Shown: one piece after another, positions 8,734 through 17,583 of the stretch
Position numbering within the stretch: position 1 is the stretch's first letter
Layout of the letters: every line of letters starts with the position of its first letter
Origin: Streptomyces sp. NBC_01750
GTDB taxonomy: Bacteria; Actinomycetota; Actinomycetes; Streptomycetales; Streptomycetaceae
DNA length: 64,000 nt
Direction of reading: 5' to 3'
Assembly: GCF_035918095.1 (NCBI RefSeq)
Contig: NZ_CP109137.1
Location: forward strand, 8,682,001 to 8,746,000
Made by a program: the position numbers and the translations under genes
The notes under the pieces: model-generated
Database searches by the model: none
Told to the model about the DNA's origin: nothing
The model's input: the letters and a program-made list of their open reading frames with translations, nothing else

Positions 8734-10779
8734 CTACAGCAGGTCACGTGGCACCTTCTCGTTCCACGTGCGCGAGAACACACGCCGATTGCCCTCGTAG
8801 CCGTCGACCGTGGCGTCCACAAAGAAGTCCTGCTCGTCCGAGCTGAGCCGGGTCCGGGTCTCCACCCGAACGTCCCAGTCGTCCCGGCGGAACCGCATCG
8901 TCCAGGCCGACTCGCCACTGACCGAGGTGAAGTCGTCCGCCACGGCCGCATAGCGCTCGTAGGCGCGACGGCCGACCTCCATGCCGATGTCGTCGATGCG
9001 GACCATGCCGCGGTCCTTCACGATCTCCAGTGCCGCGTTGTAGCCGATGAGGTCACGCCTGACTTCCCAGCGTTCTTCGGGAGGAGCCAGCTGGGTGGAG
9101 GCGAGGGGCGGTGCTCCCTCGGGTTGGGCGAAGGGGCTGGCCGGCATCTCGTCGGGTTCGCCCGTGGGGCGTACCGGCAGAGTCAAGGAGCTCGAGCCCT
9201 CGTACACGCTCAGCAGGACAGGCTTCGGCGGCGGCCAGGCAAGTGGCCAGTACGACGTGGACAGCGACAGCCGGACGCGGTGGCCGGGGGGGAAAGCCTG
9301 GGCGACCCCGTTGAGCTGGACCGTTGCCCGGTAGCGGCGGCCGGGTTCCAGGGGCGCGGGCGTCTCCGTGCTGTCCAGGCGGGTCAGGTTGAGGATGCCG
9401 TAGGAGACGCGAGTGGCCCGGCCGTCGGGGCTGACGTCGGACAACCGCGCGGCCACCATCGCGACCGGCTCGCTGACCGCGAGGTCCAGTTCGACGGTGG
9501 GCGCCCCAAGGATCTCGAGCGTTTCGCCGAGGGGGTCGCTGTCGAACACCAGCGAGCCACCGTCTTCCTCGCGCTGGTCGTACGGCAGGTCCGGCGGTGC
9601 GTTGTACGAAGCCCACTTGCCCGCGAACTGGCCCACCGACAGCGGCGATTGCACAGTAATCGCCTCCCCGTCGGCGACGGTCTGCCCCTGCTGGTCATCT
9701 TCGTCGGGCGGTCGGATGCGGTGCCGGGTGAGACGGTGTGTGATCTGTTCGATGTGCGGTGACGGCCAGCTGGGCTCGCCGACCCATCGACCCGGCCGTT
9801 CCTCGTAGGACGTGGATGGTGGCACGCTCTCCTGCATCCACGTCTGCAGCATGGGTCCGTCCATGACGCCGTTGTCGACGCCCTTGAGCCAGTGGTCCCA
9901 CCAGCGCACCACCTCCTGGAGGTAGCCGATGGCGGGCCCCGGCTCGCCGAGATGCGGAAACTTGTGCGACCACGGCCCGATCAGTCCCTTGCGGGGTACG
10001 TCCAGGTTCCCGAGCAGGCGGGTCACCGCGTTCGAGTAACCGTCGGCCCAGCCGCTGGAGGCGAGGACCGGGCACTGGACCGCCGGGTAGTTCTCGCAGA
10101 CCGAGGCGTGCCGCCAGTAGTCGTCGCGGCGCTGGTGGCGCAGCCACTCCAGCACCCAGGGGCGAGTGTGCTCGAGCCGTTCGTGCCACATCCGGCGCCA
10201 GCGGTCTCCGACCACCGCCGGGTCCGGCGGGCAGGTGCCGTACGCGAACATAGTGCCCGCTTCGGCCAGATTGTCCGACAGCATGGCTCCGCCCATGTAG
10301 TGCATGTCGTCGGCGTAGCGGTCGTCCGTGAAGGAAGCGATGACGATGGCGCGCAGACTCGGCGGCTGCCGGGCGGCGACCTGGAGCGCGGCGAAGGCGC
10401 CCCAGGAAATCCCCATCATGCCGGTGGTGCCGTCACACCACGGCTGCTCCGCCAGCCAGGCGAGCACTTCTTCGGCATCGGTCTGTTCCTGCTCGAGGTA
10501 CTCGTCCAGCAGCACCCCTTCGGACTCGCCTGTGCCCCGGGTGTCGACGCGTACGCAGGCGTAGCCGTGGCCGGCGATGTAGGGGTGGTGAATCGAGTCC
10601 CGTACGGCGGTCAGGTCGCGCTTGCGGTAGGGGATGTACTCGAGCACCGCGGGCACCGGCTCGTTGTCCGACGATGTGGGCCGCCAGATACGGGCCGACA
10701 GCTCGATACCGTCGGACATGGGAATGGCGACGTGCTCTTCTTCCTTCGTCGCGCAGGGCAGATGGGTCACAAAACGCAT
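8734..10779 (-). CDS. CocE/NonD family alpha/beta hydrolase
   Basis: 681 residues. The N-terminal half is the X-Pro-dipeptidyl-peptidase S15 / cocaine esterase fold. The nucleophile is Ser125 in MGISWGA, and probable Asp246 (SSGWADGYS) and His272 (GPWSHKF) complete the triad. RVDTRGTGESEG supplies the usual oxyanion-side loop. The C-terminal half is the jelly-roll domain typical of the family (PGRRYRATVQLNGVAQAFPPGHRVRLSLST). There is no signal peptide, so it is cytoplasmic. It is the second gene after an ATP-grasp ligase, 78 nt apart, with a GGAAAGGAG site. The pair may make and cleave an amide or ester of an unknown metabolite; the substrate cannot be read from sequence. Confidence 0.9.
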   Translation of the reverse strand: MRFVTHLPCATKEEEHVAIPMSDGIELSARIWRPTSSDNEPVPAVLEYIPYRKRDLTAVRDSIHHPYIAGHGYACVRVDTRGTGESEGVLLDEYLEQEQTDAEEVLAWLAEQPWCDGTTGMMGISWGAFAALQVAARQPPSLRAIVIASFTDDRYADDMHYMGGAMLSDNLAEAGTMFAYGTCPPDPAVVGDRWRRMWHERLEHTRPWVLEWLRHQRRDDYWRHASVCENYPAVQCPVLASSGWADGYSNAVTRLLGNLDVPRKGLIGPWSHKFPHLGEPGPAIGYLQEVVRWWDHWLKGVDNGVMDGPMLQTWMQESVPPSTSYEERPGRWVGEPSWPSPHIEQITHRLTRHRIRPPDEDDQQGQTVADGEAITVQSPLSVGQFAGKWASYNAPPDLPYDQREEDGGSLVFDSDPLGETLEILGAPTVELDLAVSEPVAMVAARLSDVSPDGRATRVSYGILNLTRLDSTETPAPLEPGRRYRATVQLNGVAQAFPPGHRVRLSLSTSYWPLAWPPPKPVLLSVYEGSSSLTLPVRPTGEPDEMPASPFAQPEGAPPLASTQLAPPEERWEVRRDLIGYNAALEIVKDRGMVRIDDIGMEVGRRAYERYAAVADDFTSVSGESAWTMRFRRDDWDVRVETRTRLSSDEQDFFVDATVDGYEGNRRVFSRTWNEKVPRDLL

Positions 10780-10857
10780 GTGGCCGTGGTGCTCCTTTCC
10801 TTGCGCCCCCTTGTTCCGGTTGTTCCGGACTGCGGGGACTGTCGCCGGCTGTTGCGC

Positions 10858-12168
10858 CTAGGCGTTCTTCTCGTCCCGGCCGCCCGGAGTGGTCTCGTCC
10901 TCGAAGGTGAGTCCGAGCGCCGCCACACAGCGGTCGTACTTGTCCCGCAGCTCCTGTTCATCGCCCCCGCCGGTGAAGATATGAGCCAGCTCGTAGCTGT
11001 AGCTGTCCTGGCCGGGCATCTCCGACAGCCGTTCGGCCTCCTTGGGTACGACGTCCACCCGTATGCCCGGGATCTCGCGTTCGATACGCCGCAGGTCCTC
11101 GGAGGTGGGCACATGGTGGACCGTTCCGTCGGCGAACCACCTGTGGTACCACTTCGCTGCCATCGCGTAGGGGCCTTGCCGGTGGGGCATCCGTGGGTCC
11201 TCGCCCAGCGCCAGGCCGACCATGCAGTGGTGGTTGGGAACGCCGTCGACGTACTGGAACAGCTCTGCGTGCGACTGGGAGTGCCGGGGGTTGATCTCCA
11301 GCAGACTGACGTCACCGGTCTTCGGGTCGTAGAAGTACTCCACGCTGAAGGTGGCCGAGTCGAAACCGATCTGGCGCATAACCCGCTCGGTGACATCGTG
11401 CAGCTGCTTGATCGCCGTGTCGGGCAGCATCGAGGGGTACTGGTGGCGCAGGAAGCAGGAGGAGTCGGGATAGTTGATGGAGTCGAGTGCCCCGTAGACG
11501 GTGACCTCGCCGTTGTGCACATAGCCTTCGACGGCGACCTGGATGCCCGACATCTCCTCCTCGGCCAGGCACACCTGAGCACCGACGCCGTCCATCTCCG
11601 GCGGCAGGTCGAGGCGGTCGAGAATGTGCTCGAAGGGCCGTCCGACGCGGGCTATGCCTTCCCGGATCTCGGCGACCGCCGCCCGGAACTCGTCCTCGTC
11701 CTTGACGCCGAAGGCGAGTTCCGACGAGTAGGCGAGTGCGGGCTTGAGCCACATCGGGAACCGGACGCCGTCGGGTGGGCGCGGGTCATCGGCGTTCAGG
11801 TCGACTCGCCCGAATCGTGGATGACTGTCGGTCACCTTCTGCTGCTCGAGCCGGCTCCAGTACTTGTGCTCGCACTTGACCACGGATTCCAAAGAAGTGC
11901 TGCGAGTGCCGTAGCGCTCACTCAGGATGGGCACCATGGTGCTCACGGGGAAGTCCCAGTAGCCGACGATCGCGTCGATCCTGCCGCCGAACCCGTCGAG
12001 TATGCGCTGGGCCTTCTCGAGCAGCTCAGGGACGTGTACCTCACCGTCCTGGAGCTCCTCGATGGTCAGCAGGGGATGGAAGCGCAGCGACTGTGCGTCC
12101 GGTACGTCGTTGAGGGTCGGAAGGTTGGCCTCGTCCAGGCCGATCACAAAGATATTTTTCTCGGGCAC
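10858..12168 (-). CDS. ATP-grasp domain protein (carboxylate-amine ligase type)
   Basis: 436 residues from a GTG at 12168 preceded by GGGAGGGAC; the longer frame to 12267 is rejected. The N-terminal domain (FVIGLDEANLPTL, DAIVGYWDFPVST) is a Rossmann-like pre-ATP-grasp fold. The ATP-grasp core follows, with a substrate/ATP lysine segment (FPMWLKPALAYSSELAFG), the acidic metal site FSVEYFYD and the closing LLEINPRHSQS, matching the E-x-N-P-R hallmark. Such enzymes join a carboxylate to an amine via an acyl-phosphate. Its partner downstream is a CocE hydrolase, and a pyrF-like gene is divergent. This could be a small biosynthetic or detoxification cluster. Confidence 0.8.
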   Translation of the reverse strand: MPEKNIFVIGLDEANLPTLNDVPDAQSLRFHPLLTIEELQDGEVHVPELLEKAQRILDGFGGRIDAIVGYWDFPVSTMVPILSERYGTRSTSLESVVKCEHKYWSRLEQQKVTDSHPRFGRVDLNADDPRPPDGVRFPMWLKPALAYSSELAFGVKDEDEFRAAVAEIREGIARVGRPFEHILDRLDLPPEMDGVGAQVCLAEEEMSGIQVAVEGYVHNGEVTVYGALDSINYPDSSCFLRHQYPSMLPDTAIKQLHDVTERVMRQIGFDSATFSVEYFYDPKTGDVSLLEINPRHSQSHAELFQYVDGVPNHHCMVGLALGEDPRMPHRQGPYAMAAKWYHRWFADGTVHHVPTSEDLRRIEREIPGIRVDVVPKEAERLSEMPGQDSYSYELAHIFTGGGDEQELRDKYDRCVAALGLTFEDETTPGGRDEKNA

Positions 12169-12415
12169 GTGTTCTCGTCCCTCCCGGTCGTCGGAAGCTG
12201 ATGGAGTACCCGCTCGGGGCGGGCTCATTCGCCGGCGCGACTGATCGCGGCCATGTCGGGTCTCCATCGGTGCAGTTGGCGGCGACCGAGGGCGGCTGTC
12301 CCGGCCGGCAGAGCGCCTGCCGCGGTGCGCCGCCGGCCGTCCATGGCGACCACGGTCGGTCTGGGCCGAGAGTCCGGGCGACGGGTGGTTGCCGCGATTG
12401 CGTCACAATGACGCC

Positions 12416-13111
12416 GTGGAACCAACCAACCAGGTCATTGTTGCTTTGGATTTCGACAATCGCCGGACCGCCGAGGACATCGTCGACCGGCTGGGCGATG
12501 AGTGCCTCTTCTACAAGGTCGGGCTGGAGCTTCTTACGGCGGCCGGACCCGAATTGGTCCAGCAGCTCGTCGCCCAGGGCAAAGAGGTGTTCCTGGACCT
12601 CAAGCTCTTCGAGATCCCCAACTCCGTCGCCGGCGCGGTCCGCGCCGCGGGAACCCTGGGCGCGTCGATGGTGACCGTGCACGGCATGGGTGGCGTCGCC
12701 ATCATGGCTGCCGCCGTCGCTGCGGCCCGCGACTTCCCAGGGCTGAGCGTCCTCGGCCTGACCGTTGTCACCAGCATGACCGACGCGGACCTGGCCGACG
12801 TCGGCATCGGCGGCTCGACCGAGGATCAGGTGTCCCGACTGGCCCGGCTGGCCCGGCACGCTGGTTGTCACGGGGTGATCGCCTCGCCGCAGGATGTCGC
12901 GGCATTGCGGGGGTTGCTGGGTGCTGATGCCCTGATCGTCACGCCCGGGGTAACGCTGCCCGGCGAGTCTCCGGCCGAGCATGCCCGCCCTGGTACTCCG
13001 CGCGCGGCGGTCGCCGCCGGTGCCTCGCATGTCGTCGTGGGCCGGACGGTCACACGTGCCGCGGACCCGGCAGTCGCACTACAGCGCGTTCACGCCAACC
13101 TCATTCTGTAG
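12416..13111 (+). CDS. pyrF: Orotidine 5'-phosphate decarboxylase-like protein (short, E. coli-type)
   Basis: 231 residues from a GTG at 12416; an upstream TTG at 12389 is less likely. It has the phosphate-binding barrel of the OMP decarboxylase superfamily: VIVALDFDN, FYKVGLELL (Lys34), FLDLKLFEIPNS (Asp61, Lys63) and a C-terminal phosphate loop (IVTPGVTLPGE, VVVGRTVTRAAD). The signature D-x-K-x-x-D-I-P-x-T reads D-L-K-L-F-E-I-P-N-S, so the second catalytic Asp is Glu66 and Thr is Ser. As I recall, the Streptomyces housekeeping pyrF is the longer mycobacterial-type enzyme. This looks like an additional, possibly repurposed copy, divergent from the ATP-grasp operon. Confidence 0.75.
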   Translation: MEPTNQVIVALDFDNRRTAEDIVDRLGDECLFYKVGLELLTAAGPELVQQLVAQGKEVFLDLKLFEIPNSVAGAVRAAGTLGASMVTVHGMGGVAIMAAAVAAARDFPGLSVLGLTVVTSMTDADLADVGIGGSTEDQVSRLARLARHAGCHGVIASPQDVAALRGLLGADALIVTPGVTLPGESPAEHARPGTPRAAVAAGASHVVVGRTVTRAADPAVALQRVHANLIL

Positions 13112-13325
13112 TCGGGACAACTGCCGGGCTTTGGTGGTCCGGCATCGGCGGCCAGGGCAGGCCGCTGCTCCCCATCGGATGCCTTTTCGCTGCGTACCTG
13201 AACGTGTTCGCGTCGCTCGGCGGCCACACCTTCGGGGTGCCGGACGTCGGCGTTGTGCCGGTGCAGTTGGCGGTGCAACTCCCGAATCTGGACAGTGTGG
13301 TTGGAGTATGCGGAGTACGGGCAGG

Positions 13326-14024
13326 TCAACCGGCTTCGGCTGCTCGGCATTCTGGGTGCCCCCAGCCGTTCGGATTCTTCGCGATCAAGTCCTTCGCGGC
13401 GTACGGCTTTCCGCAGTGGCACCGGCCCGAGAACTTTGCGCGGATGGTTCCTCCAGGGCGGGACGTGGGCCGCCTCCCGGTCTCCCCCTTTGTTGCAGTG
13501 CCGCCGCTGCGGGCTGCCTTCTGCTGCGGGCGCGTGGGGGCGGGCAACTGCGTGGCGCCGTATGAGGTGCCTGCAGCCTGCTGGGTCAGTGCGGTCTCGC
13601 TCGCGGCCTGGTCGGCGATCGCGTTGAGGTGGTCTCCGTCTTCCTGGTGGGCCGGGACGTAGCGGAAGTCCACGGTGCGGCCTGCCAGCAGTGCGTCGAT
13701 GCGTACGACGAGGTCGCGGTTGGCGACGGGTTTGCCGGCAGCGGTCTTCCAGCCGTTTCGTCGCCACCCGGCGATCCACTTGGTCACGGCGTTCATCGCG
13801 TACTGCGAGTCCATGCGCACCTCGAGTGGCACGGCCGGGTCGGTCGCCTCCAGCAACTCCAGCAACGCGGTCAGCTCGGCAACATTGTTGGTGGCCTTGC
13901 CGAGTGGTCCGGCCTCCCACGACACGGGCTGACCCTGCGTGTCGGCCACGACCCATGCCCAGGCGGCAGGGCCCGGGTTTCCCTTCGATGCCCCGTCACA
14001 CGCGGCAGTGATGCGATTAGCCAT
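13326..14024 (-). CDS. rnhA: Ribonuclease HI with C-terminal Cys motif extension
   Basis: 232 residues from an ATG at 14024. The RNase H fold is complete: Asp10 (CDGASKGNPGP), Glu50 (NNVAELTALLE), Asp72 (MDSQYAMNAV), His126 (PAHQEDGD) and Asp138 (IADQAA) form the metal site and His loop. It should cleave RNA in RNA-DNA hybrids. After ~150 residues comes a low-complexity linker and a tail with CHCGKPY and HPEC, spaced like a small metal-binding knuckle that might help grip nucleic acid. It converges on pyrF with a ~210-bp gap. Paralogues of this actinobacterial type with the tail are usual, so nothing is missing. Confidence 0.9.
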   Translation of the reverse strand: MANRITAACDGASKGNPGPAAWAWVVADTQGQPVSWEAGPLGKATNNVAELTALLELLEATDPAVPLEVRMDSQYAMNAVTKWIAGWRRNGWKTAAGKPVANRDLVVRIDALLAGRTVDFRYVPAHQEDGDHLNAIADQAASETALTQQAAGTSYGATQLPAPTRPQQKAARSGGTATKGETGRRPTSRPGGTIRAKFSGRCHCGKPYAAKDLIAKNPNGWGHPECRAAEAG

Positions 14025-14217
14025 CCCTCGATCATGCCAGCGCCCGCAGCCTTCCAGAAAGCGTATGCGGGCAGTGACACCAGGCAGACGCGGCGTGCAG
14101 CCCCACCTCCGCCCAAGAGCGGCCGCCCCCAGAGGGTGCGGGCCCCTGTCACGACGGCGTGTCACCCGCGCAACCGCAGCGCAGGGTGAGGGACGCCGTC
14201 GGTGCCCCACGCTCCCC

Positions 14218-14910
14218 TCAGTGCACCTTCGCCCACGTGTAGAGGTGCTCTGGGCGGCCGGTGTCGCCGTATTTCAGGCTGAGAGTGATGTGGCCCACGC
14301 CCTCGAGGTACTTGAGGTACCGCTGGGCGGTGGAGCGGCTGATGCCGGCGCGTCCCGCGACTTCGTGTGCGGGCAGGGGGTGCCCGGCGTCGCCGAGGAC
14401 GCGGCGGATGAGGTCCACGGTAGGTGCGGAGTGGCCTTTGGGCAGTTCGGGCGGGGCGACGTCAGCGGCTCTGAGTGCGCCGAAGATGCGGTCCACCTGC
14501 TCCTGGCCCGCAGAGCCGCGTCCGCCCACGCCCTCGAGGGTGCGGCGCAGTGTCGCGTAACCCTCGAGCTTTGCCCGCAGCCCGGCAAAGGTGAACGGCT
14601 TGACCAGGTACTGCAGTGCGCCGTACCGCATCGCAGCCTGGACGGTGGCGATGTCGCTGGCCGCCGTCACCATGATCACGTCGGCCTGGTGGCCGAGCTG
14701 ACGCATTCGCCGTACCAGGGTCAGGCCGGTCTCGTCCGGCAGGTAGTGGTCGAGAAGGACAAGGTCGACGTGGGTACGTTCGAGGGTGGCCATGGCCTGG
14801 GCGGCGGTGTGGGCCCGGGCCGCGACGCGGAACCCGGTCATCTTGCCCACGTACGCCGCGTTGATCTCGGCGACGCGGAAGTCGTCGTCCACGACCAGTA
14901 CGTCAATCAT
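14218..14910 (-). CDS. Response regulator, CitB/DctR type
   Basis: 230 residues. The receiver domain has acidic residues D8-D10, phospho-acceptor Asp54 (LVLLDHYLPDETG) and the conserved Lys in YLVKPF. The C-terminal part is a helix-turn-helix (EVAGRAGISRSTAQRYLKYLEG) of the CitB/DcuR kind, which binds DNA next to transport genes. Its ATG overlaps the kinase stop (ATGA), so it is translated from the same message. The target is probably the ABC importer transcribed divergently from 16768. Confidence 0.92.
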   Translation of the reverse strand: MIDVLVVDDDFRVAEINAAYVGKMTGFRVAARAHTAAQAMATLERTHVDLVLLDHYLPDETGLTLVRRMRQLGHQADVIMVTAASDIATVQAAMRYGALQYLVKPFTFAGLRAKLEGYATLRRTLEGVGGRGSAGQEQVDRIFGALRAADVAPPELPKGHSAPTVDLIRRVLGDAGHPLPAHEVAGRAGISRSTAQRYLKYLEGVGHITLSLKYGDTGRPEHLYTWAKVH

Positions 14911-16538
14911 CGTGACTCTCCTGCGACGGTGAGTTGACGGATGGGGGCGTCGTCCCCGGCGAGTGCCTCGGGCAGTACGACGGTGAAGACCGCGCCACCA
15001 CCCGCGCGTGCCGTGACCCGGGCCATGCCGCCGTACCGCTCGGCCAGCCGCCGCACCAGGGCGAGGCCGAGCCCGCGGCCGCGGTGTGCGGGGGACTGTT
15101 TGGTCGACCAGCCTTCGGCGAAGACCTGGTCGCGCATCCCGGGCGGCACCCCGGGCCCGGTGTCGGAGACCCGCAGGACCACTGTGGTGCGCTCGGCCCG
15201 CAGTTCGACCTCGACGAACGGGTCTGCCGAGCGGTGTGCGGCAGCGTCGAGTGCGTTGTCGACGAGATTGCCGAGTACGGTCACCAGGTCACGCGGATCG
15301 ATCACCCGGTCGGGCAGCAGCGTCGACGCGGAGACGCGCAGGGCCACGCCGCGTTCGGCTGCGATGGCCGCCTTGCCGACGAGCAGCGCCGATACCAGGG
15401 GATCGTGCACGCGTCCGGCGACATGTTCGGCGGAGGCCCGTCGGGTATCGGCGACTTCGGCGACAAACTCCACCGCCTCGTCGTGCAGGCCGAGTTCGAG
15501 CAGCCCGAGCAGGGTGTGCAGCCGGTTGGCATGCTCGTGGTCCTGGGCGCGCAGTGCGTCGAGCAATCCGTGGGTGCTGTCCAGTTCGCGGCCGAGGAGC
15601 TCCAGTTCGGTGCGGTCGCGCAGGGTGGCCACCGCCCCGCCGTCCTCGGTCGGCATCCGGTTGGCGACCAGCACCCGGCCCCCGCTGACGGTGAGCAGGT
15701 CCTCCCCGTCGACCCGTCCTGTCAGTACGTCCGTTGTACGCCCTTGGGGCAGCACCTCGTCCAGGGGGCGTCCGGTGTCGTGCTCGCCGAGGCCGAGAAG
15801 CCGCTGCGCCTCATCGTTGGCCAGGCGGATCCGGCCCTGCCTGTCGAGTGCGACCACGCCCTCGCGGATGCCGTGCAGCATTGCCTCGCGCTCCTCGAGC
15901 AGCGCGGAGATATCGGCGAACGCGAGTCCATGCGTTCGCCGTTGCAGTCTGCGTGAGACACCGATCGCGGCCAGTACGCCCACGGCGAGTACCGCGCCTG
16001 CGTACAGCAGCAGTCCGGGGACGGCGCCGAGCAGCCGCTCGCGCACGCTGTCGTAGGCGATTCCCACCGATACCGCGCCGACGATCTTCCCGGTGGCGTC
16101 GCGCAGCGGCACTTTGGCGCGGGCGGAGCGCCCCAGTGTGCCGTTGTCGATCTGCATGACGTCATGGCCGGAGAGCGCGACGCTGGGGTCGGTGGACACA
16201 TGGTGGCCGATCCGTGCCGCCTCGGTGTGCGACCAGCGCACACCGCGGGTGTCCATCGCCACGACGTACAGAGCCCCGGTGGCGTGACGGATCCGCTCGG
16301 CTCGCTGCTGCACGGGGCCGTGCCGGCTCGGTTCGGTGGTGAGCAGGTCGTGGGTGACCTCCGGGTCGGCGGCGGTGGTCTGGGCGATGGAGAGCGCTTG
16401 GCGCATCGCCTGTTCGTCGAGCTGGGAGCTGAGCGGGGCGAGGAAGAGCCCGGTGGCGAGCAGGATGACCCCGATGGTGATGGCCAGCTGCGCGGCCAGC
16501 ACCTGGGCGAAGACGCGTCGGGGCCAGCGGATCCGCAT
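14907..16538 (-). CDS. Sensor histidine kinase, CitA/DcuS type
   Basis: 543 residues. The ATG at 16538 has a GAGGTGA site; an upstream ATG at 16598 has a poorer one. Order: transmembrane helix ~11-33, extracytoplasmic Cache-type sensor (~40-175), second helix ~180-200, PAS domain (ALDRQGRIRLANDEAQRLLG), a short dimerisation segment (AQDHEHANRLHTLLGLLELG, with the H-E-x-x-N-x-L-H pattern of this class) and a HATPase domain with N box (LGNLVDNALDAA) and GRGLGLALV. This family senses small carboxylates. It sits back-to-back with a NitT/TauT-type importer, so it probably detects the same solute. The ligand is not readable from sequence. Confidence 0.9.
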   Translation of the reverse strand: MRIRWPRRVFAQVLAAQLAITIGVILLATGLFLAPLSSQLDEQAMRQALSIAQTTAADPEVTHDLLTTEPSRHGPVQQRAERIRHATGALYVVAMDTRGVRWSHTEAARIGHHVSTDPSVALSGHDVMQIDNGTLGRSARAKVPLRDATGKIVGAVSVGIAYDSVRERLLGAVPGLLLYAGAVLAVGVLAAIGVSRRLQRRTHGLAFADISALLEEREAMLHGIREGVVALDRQGRIRLANDEAQRLLGLGEHDTGRPLDEVLPQGRTTDVLTGRVDGEDLLTVSGGRVLVANRMPTEDGGAVATLRDRTELELLGRELDSTHGLLDALRAQDHEHANRLHTLLGLLELGLHDEAVEFVAEVADTRRASAEHVAGRVHDPLVSALLVGKAAIAAERGVALRVSASTLLPDRVIDPRDLVTVLGNLVDNALDAAAHRSADPFVEVELRAERTTVVLRVSDTGPGVPPGMRDQVFAEGWSTKQSPAHRGRGLGLALVRRLAERYGGMARVTARAGGGAVFTVVLPEALAGDDAPIRQLTVAGESR

Positions 16539-16599
16539 ACGGGTCACCTCTGCCTCCCGGTCCCTGGCACCCTCGCGGAACTGACTGTTCCGATTCATG

Positions 16600-16767
16600 T
16601 CACCGTGAACGCACGGTAATCGCGGCCGGGGCCGGTGCCCAGACCCTGTAACGCATCCGTTGTTGTAGCGCGAGCAAAACGAGCAGAACAGGGGTTTGTG
16701 AGCAGAAGGAGGAGTTGCGCCCACAAGGCTGCCGCTGTGGCACGGACCACATCTAGCGTCCCGCCCC
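16600..16767. promoter_or_regulatory. Divergent promoter region, two-component system / ABC importer
   Basis: The ~230 bp between the kinase start (16538) and the importer ATPase start (16768) must carry both promoters. It includes an A/T-richer segment with TGTTGTAGCGCGAGCAAAAC around 16660-16680. I see no clear palindrome to propose as the regulator site. Confidence 0.4.
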
Positions 16768-17583
16768 ATGAACAGCCAAACAAGCCCCGCCATCGAGCTA
16801 CGAGGGGCGAGCAAAGCGTTCCGGACCCCGTCCGGTGCTCTCCACATCGCCATCAGGGATCTCGACCTGACCGTGGGCCGCGGTGAGTTCGTCGCGGTGG
16901 TCGGACCCACCGGATGCGGCAAGTCCACGACGCTGACCCTGGTCAGCGGACTGGAAGAGCCCACCGAGGGCGAGGTGCTGGTGGGGGGCGAGCCGGTCCG
17001 CGGCATCGGCGACAAGGTCGGCTTCGTGTTCCAGCAGGACGCTGTCTTCCCCTGGCGCACCGTGCTGTCGAACGTGATGGCCGGTCCCCGCTTCCGCGGC
17101 ACGCCGAAGGCCGAAGCGAAGGAGCGGGCCCGCGAGTGGCTCGCCCGGGTCGGGCTCTCATCCTTTGAGGACCGGTACCCGCATCAGCTGTCGGGTGGCC
17201 AGCGCAAGCGTGTCGCCCTGGCGGCGACCTTCGTCAACGACCCCGAGATCCTGCTCATGGACGAGCCGTTCTCGGCGCTCGACGTACAGACTCGCGCGCT
17301 GATGTCCGACGAACTGCTGGAGCTGTGGTCCGGGACCGGCGCCTCGGTCGTCTTCGTCACCCACGACCTGGAGGAGTCGATCGCGCTCGCCGACAAGGTC
17401 GTGGTCATGACGGCCGGCCCGGCGACGGTCAAGGAGGTCTTCGAGATCGACCTCCCACGGCCCCGCAAGGTCGAGTCGGTGCGGCTGGAGCCGCGGTTCA
17501 TCGAGATCTACCGGGAGATCTGGTCCTCGCTCGGCGAAGAGGTGCGTATCACCCGCGAGAGGGGTGCCTTCGATGCCGCCTGA
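16768..17583 (+). CDS. ABC transporter ATP-binding protein, NitT/TauT family
   Basis: 271 residues with a complete nucleotide-binding domain: Walker A GPTGCGKST (46-54), Q-loop FVFQQDAVFPWRT, signature LSGGQRKRVAL, Walker B ILLMDEPFSALD and switch His in FVTHDLEE. The FPWRT segment after the Q-loop and the EEVR tail are typical of the SsuB/TauB/NrtD group, which drives uptake of sulfonates, nitrate, cyanate or pyrimidine precursors. It overlaps the permease start by 11 nt, so the three importer genes form one operon. Confidence 0.93.
   Translation: MNSQTSPAIELRGASKAFRTPSGALHIAIRDLDLTVGRGEFVAVVGPTGCGKSTTLTLVSGLEEPTEGEVLVGGEPVRGIGDKVGFVFQQDAVFPWRTVLSNVMAGPRFRGTPKAEAKERAREWLARVGLSSFEDRYPHQLSGGQRKRVALAATFVNDPEILLMDEPFSALDVQTRALMSDELLELWSGTGASVVFVTHDLEESIALADKVVVMTAGPATVKEVFEIDLPRPRKVESVRLEPRFIEIYREIWSSLGEEVRITRERGAFDAA

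Noticed and set aside
9892..12201. A 769-codon open frame on the plus strand opposite the CocE and ATP-grasp genes
   Set aside because: Long antisense frames are expected in high-GC coding DNA. The opposite strand encodes catalytic motifs of two known families.
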